A DNA stretch of 64,000 nt from Candidatus Opimibacter iunctus (lineage in GTDB: Bacteria > Bacteroidota > Bacteroidia > Chitinophagales > Saprospiraceae). The stretch covers positions 1-64,000 of the forward strand of contig JADJVH010000013.1 in assembly GCA_016716665.1 (NCBI GenBank). The letters run 5' to 3'. Numbering within the stretch: position 1 is the stretch's first letter; the number at the start of each line of letters is the position of its first letter. The position numbers and the translations under genes are program-made. This document shows, piece by piece, positions 44,111 through 51,801 of the stretch. Under the pieces are notes generated by a model, which was not told the DNA's origin, ran no database searches, and was given only the letters and a program-made list of their open reading frames with translations.

Positions 44111-45232
44111 ATGGTGAGCGAAAAGTTGATTAAAATAAATTCCTTAATGCAACCTGATTTTTTTGTCCATCCAGATATCGCCAAAGCGCAAACGATTTCC
44201 ACTGAAGTCTATCTCAGCGAAAACGTTTTTGCAGCGGCAAAGGAGAAAATATTTGCGCCCTCATGGCAGTTTGCCTGTGATACGGATCAGGTGTTAAATG
44301 CAGGTGCAGCATATCCATTCACTTTTGTTGAAAATTACCTTCAGGAGCCGCTGGTCATCACCTGTGACAAGCAGGACAAACTGCACTGTCTCTCCAATGT
44401 GTGTACCCATCGCGGCAATATCCTGGTGGATAAACCATGCCAGCTGCATCATTTACAATGCAGGTATCATGGCCGCAGGTTTAATCTCGATGGCGCTTTC
44501 ACATTCATGCCTGAATTTAACGAGGTAGAAAACTTTCCCTCCGGGAGTGATGATTTGCATTCGCTTCCGCTCTTCCAATGGGGCAAGTGGCTTTTTACCT
44601 CGCTTCAGCACGATGCATCTCCGGAGCCTTATTTCCGGGAGATGATCGACAGGCTTTCATGGTTGCCACTGGATGAATTTAAGTTCAGGCCTGACTTGTC
44701 AAGGGATTATACGGTGGAGGCTAACTGGGCACTGTATTGTGAAAATTATCTTGAAGGATTCCATATCCCATTTGTCCATGCGGGACTCAATGCCGTCATT
44801 GACTATGGTACCTATACTACAGAGTTGTTCAGGTATTCAAACCTGCAACTTGGTCTTGCCAAGGATGACGAGTTAGCTTTTGATCTGCCTCCTTCAAGTC
44901 CCGATTATGGAAAGAGGGTAGGAGGCTATTATTTCTGGATATTCCCCAATATGATGTTCAACTTCTATCCATGGGGCTTGTCCATCAATATCGTCAGGCC
45001 GGTCACGATTTCGAGGACTGTTGTTTCCTTTCTCACTTACGTATGGGATGAAACCAAGCTGGAACAAGGCGCTGGCTCCAATCTCTTTCGGGTAGAAATG
45101 GAAGACGAAGAAGTTGTCCAGGCTGTGCAGCGGGGCATTCGGTCAAGGTTTTATACCCATGGCAGATATTCAGTAACAAGGGAGCAGGGGACGCATCATT
45201 TTCACAGGCTGCTGGCAGAAGCATTTAAATGA
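44111..45232 (+). CDS. Rieske [2Fe-2S] aromatic-ring-hydroxylating oxygenase, alpha subunit
   Basis: A 373-aa protein. The Rieske cluster is CTHRG (C-x-H) and CRYHGRRF (C-x2-H) at residues ~98-121. The mononuclear iron site begins at NYLEGFHIPFVH (residues ~212-223, Asn/Asp bridge plus two His), and a later Asp (e.g. the DETKLEQG area) may complete it. The length suits single-component-type alpha subunits related to choline/carnitine or unknown oxygenases. No beta subunit, ferredoxin or reductase is beside it. An upstream ATG could be replaced by the one at 44147 (MQPDFFVHP). Substrate unknown. Confidence 0.88.
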   Translation: MVSEKLIKINSLMQPDFFVHPDIAKAQTISTEVYLSENVFAAAKEKIFAPSWQFACDTDQVLNAGAAYPFTFVENYLQEPLVITCDKQDKLHCLSNVCTHRGNILVDKPCQLHHLQCRYHGRRFNLDGAFTFMPEFNEVENFPSGSDDLHSLPLFQWGKWLFTSLQHDASPEPYFREMIDRLSWLPLDEFKFRPDLSRDYTVEANWALYCENYLEGFHIPFVHAGLNAVIDYGTYTTELFRYSNLQLGLAKDDELAFDLPPSSPDYGKRVGGYYFWIFPNMMFNFYPWGLSINIVRPVTISRTVVSFLTYVWDETKLEQGAGSNLFRVEMEDEEVVQAVQRGIRSRFYTHGRYSVTREQGTHHFHRLLAEAFK

Positions 45233-45333
45233 TACTTCGACTACGCCCAGCAACCGAGGAAATGAAGAATGAAAAATGAAAAGTGGTTTGACTGTAGACA
45301 GATTTACCAGAGATGTTGTATTCAATAGTAATT

Positions 45334-45341
45334 TAACTTTG
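45334..45341 (+). promoter_or_regulatory. -7 box TAACTTTG before the SH3-like gene
   Basis: TAACTTTG matches TAnnTTTG exactly, with TTG 18-19 nt upstream (45316) as a possible -33. It is 7 nt before the ATG at 45348, so the transcript would be almost leaderless. Confidence 0.5.
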
Positions 45342-45347
45342 CTAACT

Positions 45348-46049
45348 ATGAAAGCCATCCTCACCATACCCTTATTCTTGTTGTTCTGCGCCAGCATGCA
45401 GTCCCAGAATCCACAGTTCGCCCCGCGCGACGAAACCTATCTCGATGCAAGTCTGAATACATTTGTGAATAATCTTCTGGCGGCTATAGACAGTCGTGAC
45501 CAGCATTTTTTATTTGATGCGCTGGAGATCGATGTTGCCGGCGAGCGTGGAGTTGCTTCAGCCGATGAAGACTTCAAGCACGAATGGAATGTGGACCAGG
45601 ACTCCAGCGTGATCTGGCCACTGATGAAGCGTGCCATTCAAATGGGTGGCGTGTTCCTGCATGACACCAATGACCTGACCGGCAGGTATCAGTTTGTGTT
45701 CCCCTATGTGTATGACTTGCAGCTCGATATCGAAGACGACTATTATGCCATCGGTGTTGTGACAGGAAAGAATGTCAACCTGAGGGACAAACCCGATACG
45801 GCCGGGCCGATCAAATCAAAACTCACGTATGATGTCATTTGGTTTCTTGACGGAGAGCAGTACGGAGTGACCAAATCCGGAACCAATCCTTATGGCGAAC
45901 CAGAATGGTACCTGGTAGAGACCTATGACCGCCAGCAGAGAGGATGGGTCAACTGGCGATATGTATACAGCCCGATGAGCTACAGGATGTTTCTGTTTAA
46001 AGATGCAAAGGGGGCCTGGAAGATTTCTGCGTTCATGGCAGGCGATTGA
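45348..46049 (+). CDS. Exported SH3-like domain protein
   Basis: 233 aa from the ATG at 45348, chosen because MKAILTIPLFLLFCASMQSQ is a signal peptide and an exact promoter box sits just upstream. Residues ~150-215 look like a bacterial SH3 domain (VVTGKNVNLRDKPDTAGP, EWYLVETYDRQQRGWVNW). The N-terminal half is helical and unassigned. Probably periplasmic; such domains often bind cell-wall peptides, but the ligand is unknown. A terminator follows at 46177. Confidence 0.75.
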   Translation: MKAILTIPLFLLFCASMQSQNPQFAPRDETYLDASLNTFVNNLLAAIDSRDQHFLFDALEIDVAGERGVASADEDFKHEWNVDQDSSVIWPLMKRAIQMGGVFLHDTNDLTGRYQFVFPYVYDLQLDIEDDYYAIGVVTGKNVNLRDKPDTAGPIKSKLTYDVIWFLDGEQYGVTKSGTNPYGEPEWYLVETYDRQQRGWVNWRYVYSPMSYRMFLFKDAKGAWKISAFMAGD

Positions 46050-46176
46050 GGGCTGATGTAAGTGCCTGAATTCTAAGGACATTCTAATTACATTCGAACC
46101 GTTTTCTCTCTTCTGGGGCCTACTTTTGTATGCAATGCGTTGAAACAACAAATTTGAAATCCCTATATAGATCAGG

Positions 46177-46206
46177 GCCTGGCTAGTTTAGCCGGGCTTT
46201 TTTTTT
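46177..46206 (+). terminator. Terminator between the SH3-like gene and the MFS carrier
   Basis: GCCTGGCTA, loop GTT, TAGCCGGGC, then nine Ts. Strong stem with one G-T pair. Confidence 0.85.
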
Positions 46207-46234
46207 CGATGAGGCCCATCAGAAGGTGATTATT

Positions 46235-46242
46235 TATCTTCG
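46235..46242 (+). promoter_or_regulatory. -7-like box TATCTTCG before the MFS gene
   Basis: TATCTTCG, one change from TAnnTTTG, 8 nt before the ATG at 46250 and after a strong terminator, so a promoter is needed here. Confidence 0.45.
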
Positions 46243-46249
46243 GCATCAC

Positions 46250-47503
46250 ATGACTTCAAACGAAAAGACCACCACCGCCAGGATACTTACTCCGGCCGTC
46301 ATCGTAGCAGCCCTTGGCTATTTTGTAGACATCTATGATCTTCTACTCTTTGGGATAGTGCGCAAGGCTAGTCTCACAGACCTGGGACTGGTCGATCAGG
46401 CCAACAGGGATGCCGGGGAGTATCTGATCAGTATGCAGATGTACGGCATGCTCCTGGGAGGTATCCTGTGGGGTATCCTGGGAGACAAGAAAGGAAAGCT
46501 ATCTGTTTTGTTTGGATCCATATTCACCTATTCAGTAGCCAATATCGCCAACGGCATGGTGCATTCTGTGGATGCCTATGCCTTCTGGCGTTTTATTGCA
46601 GGTATTGGATTGGCCGGCGAACTGGGAGCCGGTATCACATTGGTAGCGGAATCCCTTCCAAAGAATAAGAGAGGCTATGGTACCATGATCGTTGCAGTAG
46701 TTGGTCTGACTGGAGCTATTGTGGCTAATCTCGTTTACCAGATTTTCGAAGACTGGAGGTTGTGTTACTATGCCGGTGGAGTCCTCGGTTTATTACTTCT
46801 CTTCCTCAGGGTAAGTGTGAGAGAATCCTTTATGTACAAGCAGGTGGAAAGCGGAGACCATGAGCGGGGCAATTTTCTTTCGCTCTTTACAGATCGCGCA
46901 CGTTTTGGCAAATACCTGCGATGTATCCTCATTGGTATCCCCTTATGGTTTTTAGTCGGGGTACTCATCACCTTTTCGCCTGAGTTTGCAAGAGCCCTTG
47001 GGGTAGAGGGTGCGGAGACTATCAAAGCAGGACAAGCAATCGCATGGTGTTATGGAGGGCTTGTCTTCGGGGATATCATGAGCGGGCTCCTGAGCCAGTA
47101 TTTGCAAAGCCGGAAGAAGGTTATGGCGATCTTTCTCACACTCAATCTGTTTATGGTCATGGTCTACCTCAATGCCGATGGCATCTCATCAGCTATGTTC
47201 TATCTCTTATGCATGGCGATGGGATTTTCAGTTGGCTATTGGGTCATCTTCGTCACTATTGCCGCCGAGCAATTTGGTACCAATATCCGCGCAACCGTCA
47301 CCACGACCGTCCCCAATTTTGTTCGCGGTTCTTTGCCTCCGATCATCCTGCTCTACCAGTTTTTCCGAGATAAGACCTTCAATGGAGACATCCTCCAGGC
47401 CGGTATGGTCGTCGGTACGATCCTCGCCGCTATCGCCTTCCTGGCGTTGTGGAAGATGAAGGAGACGTTCAAGGCAGATCTTGATTATACAGAACCGCTG
47501 TAA
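46250..47503 (+). CDS. MFS transporter
   Basis: About 417 aa from the ATG at 46250; the longer frame to 46226 overlaps the promoter-like box. Twelve membrane segments. LLGGILWGILGDKKGKLSVL is the loop 2-3 MFS motif (GxxxDKxGR/K type), and FIAGIGLAGELGAGITLVAE fits TM4-5 of the sugar/organic acid branch. The first helix has GYFVDIYDLLLFG with an acidic residue pair, typical of proton-coupled members. Inner membrane. Substrate unknown; no catabolic gene is directly attached. Confidence 0.88.
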   Translation: MTSNEKTTTARILTPAVIVAALGYFVDIYDLLLFGIVRKASLTDLGLVDQANRDAGEYLISMQMYGMLLGGILWGILGDKKGKLSVLFGSIFTYSVANIANGMVHSVDAYAFWRFIAGIGLAGELGAGITLVAESLPKNKRGYGTMIVAVVGLTGAIVANLVYQIFEDWRLCYYAGGVLGLLLLFLRVSVRESFMYKQVESGDHERGNFLSLFTDRARFGKYLRCILIGIPLWFLVGVLITFSPEFARALGVEGAETIKAGQAIAWCYGGLVFGDIMSGLLSQYLQSRKKVMAIFLTLNLFMVMVYLNADGISSAMFYLLCMAMGFSVGYWVIFVTIAAEQFGTNIRATVTTTVPNFVRGSLPPIILLYQFFRDKTFNGDILQAGMVVGTILAAIAFLALWKMKETFKADLDYTEPL

Positions 47504-47528
47504 TTCTAAATGCTGTAGCATTTAGTTG

Positions 47529-47690
47529 GCGGAAGAGGCTGAAGAGGCCAAAGGGGCTGAAGAGGCTAAAGGCAGGTGCGCAATTAGCAAAGATGCTGAG
47601 TCACACCCACACTTCTCACGTTCTCACGTTCTCACGTTCTCACGTTCTCACGTTCTCACGATCACCGATCACTCGATCACCGATCACTCG
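47529..47690. repeat. Degenerate 9-nt, 8-nt and 15-nt tandem repeats
   Basis: AAGAGGCTG-like 9-mers (47529-47575), then TTCTCACG in five to six copies (47612-47660), then GATCACCGATCACTC twice (47660-47690). The last one runs into the 3' end of the LAS-fold peptidase candidate. Confidence 0.75.
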
Positions 47691-48403
47691 ATATCAAAGT
47701 CTACGTGATAATGATCATCATGAAACATATTGACGAGATCACTGAGATGAGAGATGATACGAATTTCCCTTCGCTGTAGTTCTTTACCGGATGACGTGCT
47801 GTAGAGTTCATCCTGCATATTGGTATTGAACAATATCTTATGAATCTTCAGGCCGTTTTGACGGGCAGCATCATCCAGGGCAAGGATGTGTCTGGCCATA
47901 GTCTCAAAATCAATCTGTGTCTTATGGTTGATCGCTAATTGCCCATCCTGGTTGAATTGCAACAGGTAGTGCAGCAATCCCCACCGTGTGGTCCAGGTTT
48001 GTTTGTGATCTGTCCTGATCGTGGGGACCATAAAATCTACGCTTGTACCATTCTGATGCGTCCAGTGAAAAAGCATGCGCCCTCCTTTCCTTCGGGTACA
48101 TTCCATCAGGATAAATTCTTTTCCGGGACAGGTGGTTTCGCAGGTTTTGTATGCATCAGTCAGCGTCTTGTAGACACGTGAGTTGACATACGCATTGTTG
48201 AGGATGTAATAACTGAAGCGGTCAAAGTAATGGAAGTTGTCACCCTTAAACGGCATGAGCCATCCGTTGCGCAATTTTCCTGAGCGGACGCTACCTTCAG
48301 AGACGGTGGCGCCTTCATTGGTGTGCACCATCTCCGGTATGGAAAGTATTCCAAACAGGATCACAATGGTGCCCAGGAATATCCAGCGCTTTTTTACGTT
48401 CAT
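47684..48403 (-). CDS. Candidate LAS-family (MepA/DD-peptidase fold) murein peptidase
   Basis: A 239-aa protein with one N-terminal membrane or signal helix (WIFLGTIVILFGIL). The zinc-ligand pattern of the Hedgehog/DD-peptidase fold is visible: HQNGTSVD (H-x6-D) near residue 119 and HYHVDF (HxH) at the C-terminus. This pattern is shared by MepA and VanY/VanX-like peptidoglycan hydrolases. TRRKGGRMLFHWTH precedes the first motif. Likely periplasmic, cutting cell-wall peptides; a non-hydrolytic relative is possible. The start at 48403 is supported by MNVKKRW before the hydrophobic segment. The last codons lie in a tandem repeat. Confidence 0.6.
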   Translation of the reverse strand: MNVKKRWIFLGTIVILFGILSIPEMVHTNEGATVSEGSVRSGKLRNGWLMPFKGDNFHYFDRFSYYILNNAYVNSRVYKTLTDAYKTCETTCPGKEFILMECTRRKGGRMLFHWTHQNGTSVDFMVPTIRTDHKQTWTTRWGLLHYLLQFNQDGQLAINHKTQIDFETMARHILALDDAARQNGLKIHKILFNTNMQDELYSTSSGKELQRREIRIISHLSDLVNMFHDDHYHVDFDIE

Positions 48404-48456
48404 TGATGACCTGACAGGTTAATAAGTAATATGGTCCGTAAGATAGGCTTTCCGTC

Positions 48457-49053
48457 TTATCGCCTGTGTTTTCCTCCGGTCCACTGATGGCCTGAAAGGA
48501 ATTTCTCACCGGAGTCAATTGCCCCTGCCTCAATCGTAGTACCCATTGAATCATTCCAACGGTTGAGGTATCCAAATAAAGCGACCACTCCTGCTATTTC
48601 TACAATCTCTCCCTCATCCCAGTGTTGACGCAATGCTTCAGCGATCGAGTCATCTACAACATTTGGGACAGAAGATGCAGCTACAGCAAAGTCCAGTGCA
48701 GCTCTTTCAGCGGAGTTAAAGGCGGGGTGTGTCTTGTATTCCCAGATGTGCTTCAACTGATCTTCAGATGCCCCATATCGCTCAGCCGCCCTGATCCCAT
48801 GCGCCTGGCAATACTGACATCCGGTCGTATAACTCGAGATATACGCGATCAGTCTTTTCAATGCGCTGGTCACCCGACCATGGTTTTCCATCACTGCCTG
48901 GTTCATCCGGATAAACGCCTGCGCGATATGCGGACGACGCTGCATCGTCTTCACACTGTTGGGACAAAACCCAAGCGTTTCATTATAAAACTTAACCAGT
49001 TCCGTGATAGAGGGATCGGTTTCTGGCAGGGGAGATACAAGAGGAGTTTTCAA
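48457..49053 (-). CDS. Carboxymuconolactone decarboxylase/AhpD-like peroxidase-related protein
   Basis: A 198-aa helical protein. SSYTTGCQYCQAHGIRAAE carries the CxxC-x2-H signature of the AhpD/CMD family: redox-active cysteines in AhpD-type members. EYKTHPAFNSAERAALDFA and GEIVEIAGVVALFGYLNRWN are the other conserved helices. Function in this setting is unknown; it may detoxify peroxides or act as an enzyme of aromatic breakdown. It lies downstream of the tyrosine-degradation genes on the same strand, separated from hppD by a long inverted repeat. Confidence 0.8.
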   Translation of the reverse strand: MKTPLVSPLPETDPSITELVKFYNETLGFCPNSVKTMQRRPHIAQAFIRMNQAVMENHGRVTSALKRLIAYISSYTTGCQYCQAHGIRAAERYGASEDQLKHIWEYKTHPAFNSAERAALDFAVAASSVPNVVDDSIAEALRQHWDEGEIVEIAGVVALFGYLNRWNDSMGTTIEAGAIDSGEKFLSGHQWTGGKHRR

Positions 49054-49078
49054 GGTTGTGAGTTGTGAGTTTTATTTA

Positions 49079-49189
49079 CCCCTAAATCCCCTGAAAGGGG
49101 ACCTTTTTCAATAGTATCATGATAAAATGAAAGTAATAATTTTTATGTCCAATTGATTGGAGAAGGGTCCCCTTTAGGGGATTTAGGGG
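49079..49189. repeat. Long inverted repeat (24-bp arms) of the CCCCTTTAGGGG family
   Basis: Left arm 49079-49103 (CCCCTAAATCCCCTGAAAGG and following) and right arm 49166-49189 are nearly perfect complements with one indel, separated by ~62 nt. Each arm also contains its own CCCCT...AGGGG stem. It lies between hppD and the AhpD-like gene and could end or attenuate the operon transcript. Confidence 0.7.
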
Positions 49190-49222
49190 CCCATTTTTCA
49201 CTTTTCTTTTTTCGTTTTTCAC

Positions 49223-50356
49223 TTAAAGAGTGCCTCGCAGTTCTTGTTCCCTTTCAATCGCCTCAAACAGTGCCTTGAAATTTCCCTTCCCAAATGACTT
49301 CGCCCCCTTGCGCTGGATGATTTCAAAAAACATAGTAGGCCGTGACTGGACAGGCTTGGTGAATAACTGTAAGAGATAACCTTCATCATCCCTGTCGATC
49401 AGGATACCCAGTTCTTTCAGCGGAGCCAGGTCTTCATCGATCGTACCGACACGGTCCAGGATGGTATCGTAGTAGGTAGAAGGTACTCTCAGGAATTCAA
49501 CGCCTCTAGCCTTAAGCTTGGTGACGGTATCGATGATATTGTCTGTTGCTACAGCCAGGTGCTGCACACCTTCATCTTCATAAAAATCGAGATACTCTTC
49601 GACCTGTGATTTCTTCTTGCCAGCAGCTGGTTCGTTGATCGGAAACTTGATGAAGCCATTGCCGCTGCTCATCACTTTACTCATCAGGGCCGTGTACTCT
49701 GTAGAGATATCTTTGTCATCAAAGGTGAGGATGTTCCTGAAGCCCATGACTTCTTCATAGAAGTTGACCCAATGATTCATCCGGCCAAGCGCTACGTTAC
49801 CTACCATGTGGTCGACATATTTTAAGCCGACCGTGGTAGGATGGTAGTCCGTCTTCCATGCATTATAGCCTGGCAAAAACAAGCCGTGATAATCTTTACG
49901 TTCTACAAAGATGTGTACGACCTCGCCGTAGATATGGATGCCTGAGCGGACCACACGGCCATGCTCATCTTCTTCAACGGTAGGCTCCATGAATGATTTG
50001 GCGCCACGTGAAGTAGTTTGCTTCCATGCATCCGTAGCATCATCCACCCACAGGGCGATGACCTTGACACCGTCACCATGCTTGTCGATGTGGCGTCCGA
50101 TCGCTGAATCGCTATGGAGCGGAGAGGTCAGGACCAATCGGATCTTGTCCTGGGCAACTACATAGGATTCTATATCCTTTTCTCCGGTTTCAAGTCCCTT
50201 GTAGGCAAAGTCCTGGAAGCCAAATGCTGTTTTATAGTAATGAGCGGCTTGTTTTGAATTGCTGACATACAGCTCTACATAATCCGTTCCCTTGAGTGGA
50301 AGGAAATCTTCCGCGACGCTTAGGCCCGGAGCTTCTTTTTGTGTTAAGACTGACAT
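49223..50356 (-). CDS. hppD: 4-hydroxyphenylpyruvate dioxygenase
   Basis: A 377-aa vicinal-oxygen-chelate enzyme converting 4-hydroxyphenylpyruvate to homogentisate. Iron ligands are visible as YVDHMV (His), GVQHLAVAT (His) and MFFEIIQR (Glu), with GFIKFPINEPA and the C-terminal GKGNFKALFEAIE helix typical of HPPD. Length equals the usual ~360-380. Cytoplasmic. Third gene of a minus-strand group hmgA-fahA-hppD; only 45 bp separate it from fahA, so one transcript is likely. Confidence 0.96.
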   Translation of the reverse strand: MSVLTQKEAPGLSVAEDFLPLKGTDYVELYVSNSKQAAHYYKTAFGFQDFAYKGLETGEKDIESYVVAQDKIRLVLTSPLHSDSAIGRHIDKHGDGVKVIALWVDDATDAWKQTTSRGAKSFMEPTVEEDEHGRVVRSGIHIYGEVVHIFVERKDYHGLFLPGYNAWKTDYHPTTVGLKYVDHMVGNVALGRMNHWVNFYEEVMGFRNILTFDDKDISTEYTALMSKVMSSGNGFIKFPINEPAAGKKKSQVEEYLDFYEDEGVQHLAVATDNIIDTVTKLKARGVEFLRVPSTYYDTILDRVGTIDEDLAPLKELGILIDRDDEGYLLQLFTKPVQSRPTMFFEIIQRKGAKSFGKGNFKALFEAIEREQELRGTL

Positions 50357-50401
50357 ATGGTGTGTTTAAGGGTGCAAATATACGGTAGAAAGGGCTGCGG
50401 A

Positions 50402-51640
50402 TTAAGCCTTGAGGGCACTTTCCACCTGGTTATAGACCGATCCGAAGCCAACGCGATGATCACCATTGGCTGCCCAACCGGTCATGGTCACGGTGTCTCC
50501 GTCTTCGATAAAGGAACGCTGCCCGCCACCATTGAGTGTGACAGGGTTTTTACCGCCCAGGGTCATCTCCAGCATTGAACCCAGGGATCCCTGATCAGGG
50601 CCGCTGATCGTGCCGGACGCCATGAGATCGCCAATGCGCACATTACATCCATTGCTTGTGTGGTGTGCTAACTGCTGGCACATGTTCCAGTACATGTATT
50701 TAAAGTTTGACCTGGAGATTGTAGTCGTCTCACCACCATCAGGTGTGATCTGTACTTCAAGATGAATGTCATAATTTTTTAAGCCCTGATAAGCAAGGTA
50801 GGGAAGCACTGCCGGCACTTGCTCAGGACCTTGTACGCGAAATGGCTCAAGGGCCTCCAGGGTGACGATCCATGGCGCTATCCCTGAAGCAAAGTTCTTG
50901 GCAAGGAATGGGCCGAGGGGTACATACTCCCAGGTCTGAATATCACGTGCAGACCAGTCATTGAAGAGCACCAGCCCGAATATATATTCCTCCGCATTGG
51001 AAGTAGAAATGGTTTCTCCCAATTGCGTTTCTTTTCCGATGATAAATCCCATCTCCAGTTCAAAGTCCAGTCGCTTGGTCGGCCCGAATACCGGTTGGTT
51101 TGCATCATTAGGTTTCGTCTGTCCATTTGGACGCCTGACTGGTGTTCCGCTGATCACGATGGATGATGCACGTCCATGATATCCGATGGGCAGGTGGCGC
51201 CAGTTTGGCAGCAATGCATTGGCCGGATCGCGAAACATCTTACCCACATTAGTAGCATGCTCAATACTCGAATAGAAGTCCGTGTAATCACCGATAGCCA
51301 CCGGCAGATGCATCTGTACTGCACGGAAGGGCGCAAACACCTCCGGTAGATGGTGCAGCGGAGAATTCATGTTTGTCAATGTCTCCTGCAATCTCAACCT
51401 GACCTCTTTAGTGACCGGCTTACCCAGCGCAATAAATGGATTCAATACGGACTGATTAAAAACATCCACATCATCCACCAGCCCTTTGAAAAATCCTGTC
51501 TGCGCAAGCTTATACAGATTGATGACCTGATCCCCGATCCTGGTGCATACATAAGGTGCTCCACTATCCGATCCGATCCCAAAGGGAATATTATAAATAC
51601 TAAAATCCGATTGGTCCGGAATCTCTATCCACGATTTCAT
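50402..51640 (-). CDS. fahA: Fumarylacetoacetase
   Basis: A 412-aa enzyme that hydrolyses fumarylacetoacetate to fumarate and acetoacetate. N-terminal SH3-like part (FSIYNIPFGIGSD); catalytic part with GYHGRASSIVISGTPVRRP, FELEMGFIIGKE and FNDWSARDIQTWEYVPLGPF, the conserved acidic metal ligands and catalytic His region; C-terminal SGTISGPDQGSLGSMLEMTL. Full length. Its product fumarate is the substrate of the fumC enzyme elsewhere in the window. Maleylacetoacetate isomerase is not next to it. Confidence 0.96.
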   Translation of the reverse strand: MKSWIEIPDQSDFSIYNIPFGIGSDSGAPYVCTRIGDQVINLYKLAQTGFFKGLVDDVDVFNQSVLNPFIALGKPVTKEVRLRLQETLTNMNSPLHHLPEVFAPFRAVQMHLPVAIGDYTDFYSSIEHATNVGKMFRDPANALLPNWRHLPIGYHGRASSIVISGTPVRRPNGQTKPNDANQPVFGPTKRLDFELEMGFIIGKETQLGETISTSNAEEYIFGLVLFNDWSARDIQTWEYVPLGPFLAKNFASGIAPWIVTLEALEPFRVQGPEQVPAVLPYLAYQGLKNYDIHLEVQITPDGGETTTISRSNFKYMYWNMCQQLAHHTSNGCNVRIGDLMASGTISGPDQGSLGSMLEMTLGGKNPVTLNGGGQRSFIEDGDTVTMTGWAANGDHRVGFGSVYNQVESALKA

Positions 51641-51681
51641 GTCAACTAATTCAATTTATTAAACAACTTATTCCTAACTGC

Positions 51682-51754
51682 TCATGAGAGGCCACGGTTT
51701 GAAAGCCGTGGCAATTCAATTTCCTGACTTAGGAGCCAGGTCTTCCTCTCATGA
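51682..51754. repeat. 73-nt multi-hairpin element between fahA and hmgA
   Basis: The outer 10-bp stem TCATGAGAGG/CCTCTCATGA (51682-51691, 51745-51754) encloses GCCACGG...CCGTGGC (51691-51711) and CCTG...CAGG hairpins, giving a cloverleaf-like fold. It resembles REP-type palindromes. There is no tRNA-like anticodon arm or CCA-flank consensus, so it is not called a tRNA. Confidence 0.6.
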
Positions 51755-51765
51755 AATATTTTTAT

Positions 51766-51801
51766 CCTTGCCCCTTGCTCCTTGCTCCTTGCTCCTTGCT
51801 A
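51766..51801. repeat. Heptamer (CCTTGCT) tandem repeat
   Basis: CCCCTTGCTCCTTGCTCCTTG repeats directly before and into the hmgA stop region. Same style as the arrays at 38686 and 56157. Confidence 0.65.

Noticed and set aside
51682..51754. tRNA gene (length 73 nt, cloverleaf-like)
   Set aside because: No T-arm GTTCRA consensus, no credible 7-nt anticodon loop, and the outer stem is 10 bp rather than 7.
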